Source: Chitinophagales bacterium (GTDB taxonomy: Bacteria; Bacteroidota; Bacteroidia; Chitinophagales; Saprospiraceae). From it: a stretch of 43,344 nt of DNA. Of this stretch, positions 1-7,802 are shown one piece after another (the stretch's first letter is position 1; every line of letters starts with the position of its first letter). The DNA lies in the NCBI GenBank assembly GCA_022360175.1, contig JAKSDI010000198.1:1-43344 (forward strand), given 5' to 3'. Under the pieces are notes generated by a model, which did no database searches, had not been told where the DNA came from, and saw only the letters and a list, made by a program, of their open reading frames with translations. Both the position numbers and the translations under genes were made by a program.

Positions 1-98
1 CCTAAACCGCCTAAACCGCCTAAACCGCCTAAACCGCCTAAACCGCCTAAACCGCCTAAACCGCCTAAACCGCCTAAACCGCCTAAACCGCCTAAACC
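1..98. repeat. 9-bp tandem repeat CCTAAACCG, about 10.9 copies
   Basis: Ten perfect copies of CCTAAACCG and an eleventh that ends after eight bases, starting at the first base of the window, so the array may continue to the left. It stops two bases before the stop codon of the leftward LysM gene. It is clearly more GC-rich than the AT-rich DNA around it. Because the unit is three codons long, most frames stay open through it. Plus frame 1 would read Pro-Lys-Pro repeats and run to a stop at 133-135; one minus frame reads Gly-Leu-Gly. I cannot tell an intergenic minisatellite from the end of a low-complexity protein coded from the left. Confidence 0.95.
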
Positions 99-99
99 A

Positions 100-951
100 T
101 TACTTATGGTATTTCACTTTTACAAAAAATCTTGAATCAATTGCACCTAGGAGATGGGCAGCTAGAGGAGATATAATGACGATCACTTCGTTTTCATAAG
201 CTGTTTCCGGCACTTTCCCTATTACTTTAGCATATACGGTTCTATGACTCATAGGATTGTATACAGAGACGGTTGAATTAACCGGAGCATATGGATGGAG
301 TGCATAAAAATCTGTGCTATTTTTATTATCTGTTTGCCATACTGCTACTCCTTGATGCTCTCGCTCTCTGTGCCTCGACATTTCATTGAAATAGTTTTTT
401 TTGAGCGAAGCATTTTTCCGCTCTAGCGGGCCCGCTGCCTCATGTCGCAGGCTATCAGGGATACCAAAGAGGCTCATCCAGCCTACGTGTAATTGTTGTC
501 CTGACTTGAGGGTGTGATCCATGAGGCTATTCCGCTGCATCATATCTTCTACCTGCATTTTAAAATGATGCTTGGCAATCCGATACATGGTGTCTCCTTT
601 TTTTACTACATAATATACCGGCACATGTTCGTCTTCTCTAAAATCGAATGCCTGGTATCTTTTAATTGCTCGATTTGGCACGGGCACTTTTATTTGAGTA
701 CCAACTTTAACTGCACTGGGATTTAAACCCTGGTTGAAGTAACGCAATTCATCCAGAGAAAGGCCATAAAACCGAGCTAATGAATAAAGTGTCTGCTTGG
801 GAGCCATTTCATGAGTGAAGTATTTTTCTCCAAAAGGGCCAATGCTAAGAAATATAGTATCTTTAGCCGTCAAATAATTTAGGCTGTCTCCTGTAATAGC
901 ATTTGCCTGAAGGCAGCAGAATAAACTGAAAATTAACACAAGATTTCTCAT
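100..951 (-). CDS. LysM and double-psi beta-barrel (RlpA-like) envelope protein
   Basis: An exported peptidoglycan-associated protein of about 283 residues. I take the start at 951 rather than the longer frame from 1011, because MRNLVLIFSLFCCLQANA is a good signal peptide and a promoter-like box lies just upstream. Two LysM domains follow: one around residues 45-90 (TLYSLARFYGLSLDELRYFN) and one around 110-160 (VKKGDTMYRIAKHH). LysM domains bind the glycan strands of peptidoglycan. The last 80 residues (FYALHPYAPVNSTVSVYNP, then AKVIGKVP) resemble the double-psi beta-barrel of RlpA-like proteins and related Bacteroidota LysM proteins. Some RlpA proteins are lytic transglycosylases, but I see no evidence of activity here. 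It is divergent from kdsB with 64 bp between start codons. A cell-wall binding or remodelling role is inferred. Confidence 0.85.
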   Translation of the reverse strand: MRNLVLIFSLFCCLQANAITGDSLNYLTAKDTIFLSIGPFGEKYFTHEMAPKQTLYSLARFYGLSLDELRYFNQGLNPSAVKVGTQIKVPVPNRAIKRYQAFDFREDEHVPVYYVVKKGDTMYRIAKHHFKMQVEDMMQRNSLMDHTLKSGQQLHVGWMSLFGIPDSLRHEAAGPLERKNASLKKNYFNEMSRHREREHQGVAVWQTDNKNSTDFYALHPYAPVNSTVSVYNPMSHRTVYAKVIGKVPETAYENEVIVIISPLAAHLLGAIDSRFFVKVKYHK

Positions 952-972
952 AGCAAAAGAACTTTCTATTGA

Positions 973-980
973 CAAAGATA
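973..980 (-). promoter_or_regulatory. Bacteroidota -7 box (TATCTTTG) for the LysM gene
   Basis: The minus strand reads TATCTTTG, an exact match to the Bacteroidota TAnnTTTG element. It lies 22 bp upstream of the chosen start at 951. A TTTTGG sequence about 16 bp further upstream could serve as the -33 element, slightly closer than the usual 17-23 bp. This position supports the shorter start. Confidence 0.5.
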
Positions 981-1015
981 TATACTTTTTTTGCTCCAAA
1001 ATTGTTGTCAAACGA

Positions 1016-1756
1016 ATGAAAACAATCGGTGTAATTCCTGCGCGCTACGCATCTACTCGTTTCCCTGGCAAACCACTGGAAATGCTGGGAAACAAATCTG
1101 TCATTCAACGCGTTTACGAACAGGCTGTAAAGGCCCGGCGTTTGGATGAAGTCATAGTTGCTACAGATGATCAGCGCATTATGGATCATGTCCTTGCCTG
1201 GGGGGGGCAATGTATGATGACCAGTGTCCAACATCGCAGTGGAACGGATCGCTGTGCTGAAGTGGCTGATAAAATAAACGATGTAGATATCGTTGTTAAT
1301 ATACAGGGAGATGAACCTTTTATTGATCCTGTCCAGATTGATCAAACCATAGAACCCATCGCCCGGCGTACAAATGTAGATATCAGTACCCTGGCCCGTA
1401 AAATTACCAAGCAGGAATCACTTCACAATCCCAATGTAGTGAAAGTTGTGATAAGCCGCAAGCAGAGAGCCATGTACTTTAGCAGAAGTACCATACCATA
1501 TTTACGTGGAATCCCTACAGAACAATGGTTTACGCAAGGTACTTTTTATCAACATATAGGTTTATATGCTTTTAGAGCTTCCGTTTTAAAGGATTTGACT
1601 CTTTTATTTCCATCTCAATATGAGCAATTAGAATCTCTGGAGCAATTGCGTTGGCTGGAGGAAGGTTATGATATTTTTGTCAGCCTTACGGAAAAAGGGA
1701 CAATCGGCATTGACACCCCGGAGGATTTGGAGTATGCCAGGAGTTTGTTGGGGTAG
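1016..1756 (+). CDS. kdsB: 3-deoxy-manno-octulosonate cytidylyltransferase
   Basis: KdsB activates Kdo with CTP to give CMP-Kdo, the donor for the inner core of LPS, and acts in the cytoplasm. The 246-residue length is normal for the family. The N-terminus carries the nucleotide-binding signature IPARYASTRFPGKPL, followed by VIVATDDQRI, HRSGTDRCAEV and NIQGDEPFI, and the C-terminus ends with IGIDTPEDLEYAR, all typical of KdsB. The ATG at 1016 begins directly at the conserved MKTIGVIPAR, so the start is secure. Its divergent neighbour is a peptidoglycan-binding protein and its downstream neighbour is convergent, so it seems to be transcribed alone. Confidence 0.97.
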   Translation: MKTIGVIPARYASTRFPGKPLEMLGNKSVIQRVYEQAVKARRLDEVIVATDDQRIMDHVLAWGGQCMMTSVQHRSGTDRCAEVADKINDVDIVVNIQGDEPFIDPVQIDQTIEPIARRTNVDISTLARKITKQESLHNPNVVKVVISRKQRAMYFSRSTIPYLRGIPTEQWFTQGTFYQHIGLYAFRASVLKDLTLLFPSQYEQLESLEQLRWLEEGYDIFVSLTEKGTIGIDTPEDLEYARSLLG

Positions 1757-1813
1757 GATACTACTTGGGTAGCGACCAGGAAACAGCTCTTTGCAATAAT
1801 GGTATTTGTCTTT

Positions 1814-2707
1814 TTATGGATTTAAAAATAAACTATTTTTTGACCAATTAATCGTGACGATATAATTTTCTAAAAAGGCATTGCCAATTAATAAATCAAT
1901 TCCTTTTTCAATCATTAGTTCTTGATTTTTAAAAGATATAGCATCCAATGTTAGCTCATCAATTTTAAATTTTTGTTTACTATCTTGATTGATATAAGGA
2001 ATTTCCTCTAATGGTTTCTCTACTTTTTCCAGCTGATCTAAAAAATCAGGATTAGCTGAAAAACTACCGTAAGAACCGGTATCAAGAACGAAGTTATTTG
2101 TTACTCCATTTATGGTCAATTTTATCCTATTTAAGCCCCAATTTCCCGGACTCTTAGGCAACATGGAAATTTCATGAGCATTAGGTTTAGGGAGGAAGTT
2201 TTCAATTTTATCAGAGAATTTTAGTGTCTGCTCCTTATAATTAATTTGCCAACAGGCTTTTCTCAAAATATTAGTGCCAATAATACCATAGATTTTTCGC
2301 TCATCGGGAAAAGTAGATTTTAAAAAATACATATCTTGAATGCCTATACCGATATTTTTAAATTCTATATCACCGATGAATAAGGAAGTTAGTGTACCAT
2401 AGACTAAAGTTGTTTTGTCAAAAGAGCTTCCGCTTACTTTTTGCTTTGTGAATGGGGTGAAATTTAATTCCTCCAGAAGACTTTTGTCAATATGTGTGAT
2501 ATCCCAACCAGTATCGAACAAAAAAGTATAGGCCTTTTGATTGATTACTATATCAATATAGATGTGATTTTCGTGATAAAGCAACGGAATTTCTATATTA
2601 AAGTTTGTTTGCGAAAGCTCACCTTGGGTAGCTAATGTGATGATCTTGGAGTTTGAGCAACTATTTAAAAAAATAGCGATGATTAAATAGCTTATTATTT
2701 TCTTCAT
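1814..2707 (-). CDS. Exported pepsin/retropepsin-like aspartyl protease, lipoprotein
   Basis: About 297 residues from the ATG at 2707, chosen because MKKIISYLIIAIFLNSC is a lipoprotein signal with the lipobox LNSC (Cys17); the frame extends to 2794 without adding anything plausible. There are two catalytic-type motifs, FLFDTGWD (Asp65) and FVLDTGSYG (Asp209), each followed later by a hydrophobic-glycine stretch (YGIIGTNIL and LLIGNAFLENY). This gives the two-lobed clan AA arrangement in one chain. Similar Bacteroidota proteins are annotated as aspartyl protease or PDZ-aspartyl proteins; no PDZ domain is present here. It probably cleaves peptides at the cell surface or in the periplasm, with substrate unknown. 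It is convergent with kdsB and looks more AT-rich than kdsB. Confidence 0.85.
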   Translation of the reverse strand: MKKIISYLIIAIFLNSCSNSKIITLATQGELSQTNFNIEIPLLYHENHIYIDIVINQKAYTFLFDTGWDITHIDKSLLEELNFTPFTKQKVSGSSFDKTTLVYGTLTSLFIGDIEFKNIGIGIQDMYFLKSTFPDERKIYGIIGTNILRKACWQINYKEQTLKFSDKIENFLPKPNAHEISMLPKSPGNWGLNRIKLTINGVTNNFVLDTGSYGSFSANPDFLDQLEKVEKPLEEIPYINQDSKQKFKIDELTLDAISFKNQELMIEKGIDLLIGNAFLENYIVTINWSKNSLFLNP

Positions 2708-2932
2708 TATAGGGTGTTTGAACGCTTGAATCGCTACTTGCTTGGATACTAAGTGTTTTTTAGAAAGTATCTGCTGTATATTTTCTTTCATCATAATGGG
2801 ATGATTGATACTGCATTTACTGTTCCCTGATCGGCATTGACATTTCCCGTTATTTTAAAGGCAGTTTCTCTAATGAATTGGTAGTGTTTCATGTATTCAG
2901 TAAAATTTCAGGAAATGTATTTTACATGAAAT

Positions 2933-4018
2933 TTATTCAAGAATTAGCTTGATTAATTCATCGGAAAAAGCATCTTGGTTATACATTTTTGAAAAACCAT
3001 TAGACAAAAAAATGACAGATAAATCTTCAGTTGGATATACTCTGTAGAATGTCACCATAGCACCAGAAAAGCCGTAGGCATTTTTTTTATCTAGCTTTGT
3101 AGCTTCCCAGCCATAGGTGAATGTTTTATTGGACTGGGCATAGGGGAATAGATTCCACATTTGCTTTTTTGAATCTTCAGATATTAATTCATTGTTTCTT
3201 AATCGTTCATCCCACGCAATGAATTCATCCAATGTTAAATGAAATCCATTACATGCATAAAAATAATCTCCATTGGTATAGGTCAGGTCAATCATTAATT
3301 TTCCTTTAACCCATGGGAAATAGGGCGTAACCCTATTTTTTATTATTTCCCGTGCATCACCTGAAAAAAAAACGTTTTTGCTTTTTTGTTTTGAAAACTG
3401 AGTTTGGAGGATGAAGCTTGATAATTCTTCTTGTGTTACTTGCTCTATGATTTCTTTTAATAACCAAAAATTGGTCTGACTATATTCATATTTTTCTCCC
3501 TTTGTAAACCTTAAGGGTAAACTATATACCCGTTCTTTAGCTTCTTTTTCAGATAAATCTCTCAATTCGTAAGGATTACTACCTACCATATCTGGCAAGC
3601 CCGAAGAATGTGTGAGTAAGTGCTTGATTTTTATGCCATTCCAACTGGTAGGAACATCCTTGACGTATTTTGAAATGGAGTCGCTTAGTTTCAGTTTGCC
3701 TTTTTCGATTAGAGAAAAAACACCAACGGCAATAAATGGCTTTGTCAATGAATAGAGGGGATAGATTGATTTGTTTGTGACTTTTACATCATGTTCGAGG
3801 TTGACGAATCCATTTTCATAACGATATATTATTTTGTTATTTTTTATCACAGCACATGATATGCTTGGCATTCCAATTTGACTTTGAGCTTCCTGCAAAA
3901 AACTATTTAAGCCAACAGTATCTATACCTGAATTTTCAATAGAAGCGTAAACAAAATTATAGGAAAATATAGTTAGGAAGAAAATGCAGCTTGTAAGGAT
4001 TCTGTTAATTCTTTTCAT
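2933..4018 (-). CDS. Beta-lactamase-fold (class C-like) serine hydrolase with a degraded third motif
   Basis: About 361 residues from the ATG at 4018, where MKRINRILTSCIFFLTIFSYNFVYA makes a signal peptide; the frame opens at 4042. The SxxK motif is SLTK (Ser90, Lys93), and LLTHSSGLPD is the conserved segment of the serine beta-lactamase-like / penicillin-binding family. The second motif is YSQ (179-181), where Tyr-x-Asn is usual. In place of the usual His/Lys-x-Gly it has GFSGA. The paralogue at 4410-5510 keeps GHGGA at the same place, right after GWEAxKL. It is probably a periplasmic or secreted esterase or peptidase rather than a true beta-lactamase, and possibly inactive. The divergent partner suggests an old duplication. 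Confidence 0.85.
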   Translation of the reverse strand: MKRINRILTSCIFFLTIFSYNFVYASIENSGIDTVGLNSFLQEAQSQIGMPSISCAVIKNNKIIYRYENGFVNLEHDVKVTNKSIYPLYSLTKPFIAVGVFSLIEKGKLKLSDSISKYVKDVPTSWNGIKIKHLLTHSSGLPDMVGSNPYELRDLSEKEAKERVYSLPLRFTKGEKYEYSQTNFWLLKEIIEQVTQEELSSFILQTQFSKQKSKNVFFSGDAREIIKNRVTPYFPWVKGKLMIDLTYTNGDYFYACNGFHLTLDEFIAWDERLRNNELISEDSKKQMWNLFPYAQSNKTFTYGWEATKLDKKNAYGFSGAMVTFYRVYPTEDLSVIFLSNGFSKMYNQDAFSDELIKLILE

Positions 4019-4409
4019 GTTGCTTTTTTGATTTAAAAACATTTCAAAAAAACTAATTTGGTAAAGTTAGTTCACATTCGAAATCCAATTTATCAGGATT
4101 TTTGCACCTTGAGATCAGTCGGTTTACATCCTAAGTATTGTCTTTATTATTGAGCCATAATTATAAATATTGGTTGGTTGCTCTGGATTATTCTTACTCT
4201 TTTGCGGATGATGAGAAATAGACTTTAAAGTTTCACCAAATAGAACTATTGATATCCCAGAAGACCTAGAGCATTTTGGAGTAAAGGCATTTTAGAAAGA
4301 AGCTATAAACTAAGAATAGAAAATAAGTCTAAACTGGCATTCAACAAGGAGGCTTACCATATGTTAATTATGGGGTATATATATGCCATTACTAAACTAT
4401 TTTATAATA
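4019..4409. other. 391-bp AT-rich intergenic region between two divergent hydrolase genes
   Basis: This region must hold the divergent promoters of the two serine hydrolase genes, but I find no exact TAnnTTTG box on either strand. An AAGGAGG at 4347-4352 looks like a Shine-Dalgarno sequence, but the ATG it would serve (4361) opens a frame unrelated to the downstream gene. From 4215 to 4295 one plus-strand frame reads a protein-like stretch of 26 codons (it includes DFKVSPNRTIDIPEDLEHFG) between stops, which may be a gene remnant. No tRNA or clear hairpin was seen. Confidence 0.5.
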
Positions 4410-5510
4410 ATGAAAAGCTTTCTTTTAACCCTATTACTCACAAGCGCTTTAATCCCAAAATTACAATGTCAGGAAAAATCGAGAGATATAGATCGTCAGA
4501 TATTCGTTGAAACAGATGAATATCTGAAGAGAATGATTGATAGTTTGGATATAGTTGGGCTTAACTATGCTATACTAATTGATAATGAAGTAGTACATCA
4601 AAAAACCTTTGGATTGGCAAGCGCTCAACTTCAGGTGCCAATGACATTGGAACACTCGTTTCCAGTTGCATCTATCTCCAAAATGTTCAGTTCTATTGCA
4701 CTTCATGAGTTGTTAAATATTCGCAAGCGGGATGTTAATGAAAGGGTAGGGGCCTTTCTTCCAAACAGAACTGATTTACCGGACTCATGGAAAAATTTGA
4801 CTTTAAAACAACTCTTATCTCATACTTCTGGAATACCTGATCAGATAGATTATCAAATTTATTTGGCGCCAGAAAGTGAGCAATATGTGATTGAATCTAT
4901 GAAAGACAAACCTTTTAGCTCTAAGCCAGGGACAGAATCAAAATATAATGCTACTGGTTTTTTACTGATCCGTATAATCATAGAGGAACTGGCTCAACAG
5001 AATTTTGAATCTTATATGCACGAGCACTTTTTTGATAAATTCGAATTGAACTCAGCTAAATATGGTGGATTTAAAAAAGTGATACCCAATAGAGTAACAT
5101 GCTATCAGAATGTGGGTGGTGAGTTGGAAATGTTTCCTTTAAATTATTCTTCTCCGATGTATGCGGGTGCAGGATTAAATATTACCATTAATGATTTAGT
5201 GAAATGGTTTCAGGCTATCCAAAATGAGCAAATTTTGACGAAAGAACAGCTTGATAATATCTGGACTCCAGTAAAGCTTAATAATGGTAAAGATGCTTAT
5301 TTCGGACTTGGTTGGGAGGCATATAAACTACCTGACAATTATAGGATGACTGGGCATGGAGGCGCTGGAATTTCATCTTTTAGGCATTTTTGGAATGAAG
5401 AAACCAACAAAAATCTTACGGTAATATTGCTTACCAATGGTGCTTATAATTGGCTAATCAGGCCCAATCAAATCAATGCTGAAATTGCAAACATTATATT
5501 AGGCGAATAA
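4410..5510 (+). CDS. Beta-lactamase-fold (class C-like) serine hydrolase
   Basis: About 366 residues from the ATG at 4410, which begins a signal peptide (MKSFLLTLLLTSALIPKLQC). The final Cys20 could be lipidated, although the lipobox KLQC is imperfect. The SxxK motif is SISK (Ser88, Lys91), followed by LLSHTSGIPD. The second motif region reads KYNATGF (Tyr179), with Asn directly after Tyr rather than two positions on. The third motif GHGGAGISSF is intact. The family includes class C beta-lactamases, DD-peptidases, esterases and D-amino-acid peptidases, and the substrate cannot be read from sequence. It is a paralogue of the divergent gene at 2933-4018, with shared GWEAxKL and LLxHxSGxPD segments. 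With the pepsin-like protease it forms an AT-rich accessory block. Confidence 0.87.
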   Translation: MKSFLLTLLLTSALIPKLQCQEKSRDIDRQIFVETDEYLKRMIDSLDIVGLNYAILIDNEVVHQKTFGLASAQLQVPMTLEHSFPVASISKMFSSIALHELLNIRKRDVNERVGAFLPNRTDLPDSWKNLTLKQLLSHTSGIPDQIDYQIYLAPESEQYVIESMKDKPFSSKPGTESKYNATGFLLIRIIIEELAQQNFESYMHEHFFDKFELNSAKYGGFKKVIPNRVTCYQNVGGELEMFPLNYSSPMYAGAGLNITINDLVKWFQAIQNEQILTKEQLDNIWTPVKLNNGKDAYFGLGWEAYKLPDNYRMTGHGGAGISSFRHFWNEETNKNLTVILLTNGAYNWLIRPNQINAEIANIILGE

Positions 5511-5527
5511 ATTATATCTTGGATTGA

Positions 5528-5603
5528 TCCACGAATTGCACTAAAAACACGAATTGATAAATGGTGTACATGTATAATTTGTGTAATCAGTGTAATTCGT
5601 GGA
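5528..5603. terminator. 13-bp inverted repeat with a long loop between convergent genes
   Basis: TCCACGAATTGCA at 5528-5540 pairs with TGTAATTCGTGGA at 5591-5603, with a single mismatch. The 50-base loop repeats the same words (ACACGAATT, GTGTAAT). It lies between the convergent hydrolase (stop 5510) and peptidase (stop 5621) genes, so a bidirectional terminator role is reasonable. I recall this ACGAATT/AATTCGTG style of palindrome as a dispersed intergenic element in many bacteria, which would need a genome search to confirm. Confidence 0.55.
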
Positions 5604-5620
5604 CCACGTCAGCATCCTAT

Positions 5621-7786
5621 CTATTTAGGGTGCACTAGCTTCATTTCCTTCACTAGGTGGCCTGCACCAGCATACTTATCAATGATGAAAAGAATGTAAC
5701 GGGCATCTACCATGATATTACGACAAATAGTAGCATCGTAGTAAATGTCACTCATGGTTCCTTCCCATACTCGATCAAAGTTAAGGCCTACCAGATTGCC
5801 ATGAGCATCGATAGCAGGGCTACCAGAATTGCCCCCGGTAGTGTGATTAGAACCGATAAAGCAGATAGGTAGTTTCCCATTGCTATCAGCATAATCTCCA
5901 TAATCTTTTTGCTCATAGAGTGAGATAAGTTTTTCTGGCACATCAAACTCATAATCACCAGGCTCGTATTTCTCCATGATCCCTTCCAGGTAAGTATGTG
6001 TATTGTATGTCACGGCATCACGAGGAGTATAACCTGCAACCTTACCATATGTTACCCTCATGGTACCATTTGCATCTGGATAGAAGCGCTTTTCAGAAAA
6101 GACTTCCATTTGTGCCCGCATAAAACGAGTTTGTAAAGATGACAGGCGTTCTTTAATATCATTATAAGGTTGTAATACTTCTGTTTCGTAATGCTCCGTT
6201 AGGTTGCGAACAAAGTAGTAAGCGTAGTCTTTTTTAATAAGCTCAACAAATACTTCTGGCCCTGCTTCTAATGCCTTTTTGACATTCTCCGGATTGGTTA
6301 ACTGGCTTTTAGCATAAATAATTTCAGCTAGTTTTTCAGTAGCACCTTTTGCGTTTGATAATTGTTCAAGAGCAAAAGGAGAACGATGGCCAGGGTATAC
6401 ATCCTTATAATAAAGTAACATTACCTCTGCACATACCTTTTGATCTAACTTAGGAACATAATCTTTATAAAAGCGATCAACATACCTTTTGATGCGATCC
6501 ATTCGCTGTTCTACTCCTGCAACACCACTAGAATTATAAACTTTTACAATGCCGTGCATCAGATTGACAAAACTGAACAACTCTATATTACGGCCAGTGA
6601 TTTCGCTGAGATAAGCACGGGATGCAGCATATTTTTCGAGCTCTCCGTATTGCTTATCAAAAGCTCCCATGATGTCACCATATTTTTTCTTCCACTCAGG
6701 ATTAGCCGCCACGCGATTTGCAAATTCTTTATCGTAAGCGGCCGTCTTTTCTATACCACCAGTTGATAAAATGCCCTGAGACTCACCAATCCACTTTTTC
6801 CATGCATTGGCAATTCTGGATTGCTTGGATGCATACTTGATTTTGATTTCAGCATCCATTTTCATGGCTTCATTAAGTACGCTCAAAGATCGATCTCTTA
6901 CAGCAATACGAGCAGGGTTTACCAGCTTAACGCGCTGGTCAATAGCATTGTGTGGTAAGTATTCTTCTGTACGGCCAGGGAAACCAAACACCATAGTGAA
7001 ATCTCCCGCTGATACTCCATCAAGAGAAACAGGCAAATGATGTCTTGGCTTGAAAGGAACATTTTCTTCAGAATATTCAGCAGGTTTGTTATCTGGGCCT
7101 GCATATATTCTAAACAAAGAAAAATCACCTGTATGGCGAGGCCAAACCCAGTTGTCTGTATCCGCTCCAAATTTTCCAATGGAAGAAGGAGGAGCACCTA
7201 CCAGGCGAATATCAGTATACTTTTCGGTTACAAATAAATAATACTGATTGCCTTCAAAAAATGGCTTGACAATAACATCCTGATACTTTTCTCTTTTAGT
7301 ATCTTCTATGACCTTAAGCCTGTTTTTATCAACCCAGCCCTGACGCTCTTTTTCTGTTAAATCATCAGTTACATTTTCCAGAATTTGATCTGTTACATCC
7401 TCTATGCGAACAATAAAGGTGACAAACAAACCTGGATTTGGCAATTCTTCATCCTGACTCATTGCCCAAAAACCATCTTCAAGATAGTTGTCTTCTAGGG
7501 AAGAGTGAGATTGTATTTGGCCATAACCGCAGTGATGATTTGTTAGTACCAGGCCTTTATCAGAAATGACCTCTCCTGTACAAAAGCCACCAAAGTGAAC
7601 GATGGCATCTTTTAAACTACCTTGATTCACACTATAAATATCTTCTGCCGTCATTTTCATGCCCATCTTCTGCATTTCTGCCTCGTTGAGCTGTTGCAAC
7701 AAAAGAGGTAGCCACATCCCTTCTGTAGCTTTAGACGTCGTTCCTACCCAGGCAACAAGTAGGATAAGTAAAGCTTTTTTAAGCAT
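5621..7786 (-). CDS. dpp11: S46 family dipeptidyl-peptidase, Asp/Glu-specific (DPP11-like)
   Basis: A 721-residue exported serine peptidase that releases dipeptides from peptide N-termini in the periplasm; the usual length of the family is about 700-720. A signal peptide (MLKKALLILLVAWVGTTSKA) is followed by TNHHCGYG (catalytic His85), NWVWPRHTGDFSLFRIY (catalytic Asp221) and GGNSGSPAID (catalytic Ser654). Eighteen residues after the serine comes NFDRVWEG, with Arg672. In Porphyromonas gingivalis DPP11 the equivalents are His85, Asp227, Ser655 and Arg673; that Arg sets preference for Asp/Glu at P1, whereas DPP7 has Gly there. So DPP11-type specificity is the better call. The start lies 16 bp after the NhaC-like gene, in the same direction, so the two are probably co-transcribed. 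Confidence 0.95.
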   Translation of the reverse strand: MLKKALLILLVAWVGTTSKATEGMWLPLLLQQLNEAEMQKMGMKMTAEDIYSVNQGSLKDAIVHFGGFCTGEVISDKGLVLTNHHCGYGQIQSHSSLEDNYLEDGFWAMSQDEELPNPGLFVTFIVRIEDVTDQILENVTDDLTEKERQGWVDKNRLKVIEDTKREKYQDVIVKPFFEGNQYYLFVTEKYTDIRLVGAPPSSIGKFGADTDNWVWPRHTGDFSLFRIYAGPDNKPAEYSEENVPFKPRHHLPVSLDGVSAGDFTMVFGFPGRTEEYLPHNAIDQRVKLVNPARIAVRDRSLSVLNEAMKMDAEIKIKYASKQSRIANAWKKWIGESQGILSTGGIEKTAAYDKEFANRVAANPEWKKKYGDIMGAFDKQYGELEKYAASRAYLSEITGRNIELFSFVNLMHGIVKVYNSSGVAGVEQRMDRIKRYVDRFYKDYVPKLDQKVCAEVMLLYYKDVYPGHRSPFALEQLSNAKGATEKLAEIIYAKSQLTNPENVKKALEAGPEVFVELIKKDYAYYFVRNLTEHYETEVLQPYNDIKERLSSLQTRFMRAQMEVFSEKRFYPDANGTMRVTYGKVAGYTPRDAVTYNTHTYLEGIMEKYEPGDYEFDVPEKLISLYEQKDYGDYADSNGKLPICFIGSNHTTGGNSGSPAIDAHGNLVGLNFDRVWEGTMSDIYYDATICRNIMVDARYILFIIDKYAGAGHLVKEMKLVHPK

Positions 7787-7802
7787 AATTCAGTTTTATT
7801 AA

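Noticed and set aside
1-98. CRISPR array or telomere at the left edge
   Set aside because: The unit is only 9 bp with no spacers, and bacterial chromosomes do not end in such telomere repeats.
863-1345. 160-residue minus-strand open frame
   Set aside because: It lies opposite the well-supported kdsB gene, has no signal or domain pattern, and overlaps the LysM gene start.
4347-4363. AAGGAGG followed by ATG at 4361 as a gene start
   Set aside because: The frame opened at 4361 is not that of the downstream hydrolase, and Bacteroidota seldom rely on Shine-Dalgarno sites.
6919-7197. 92-residue minus-strand frame inside the S46 peptidase gene
   Set aside because: Same strand but another frame of a gene with all catalytic motifs; composition is that of a shifted reading.
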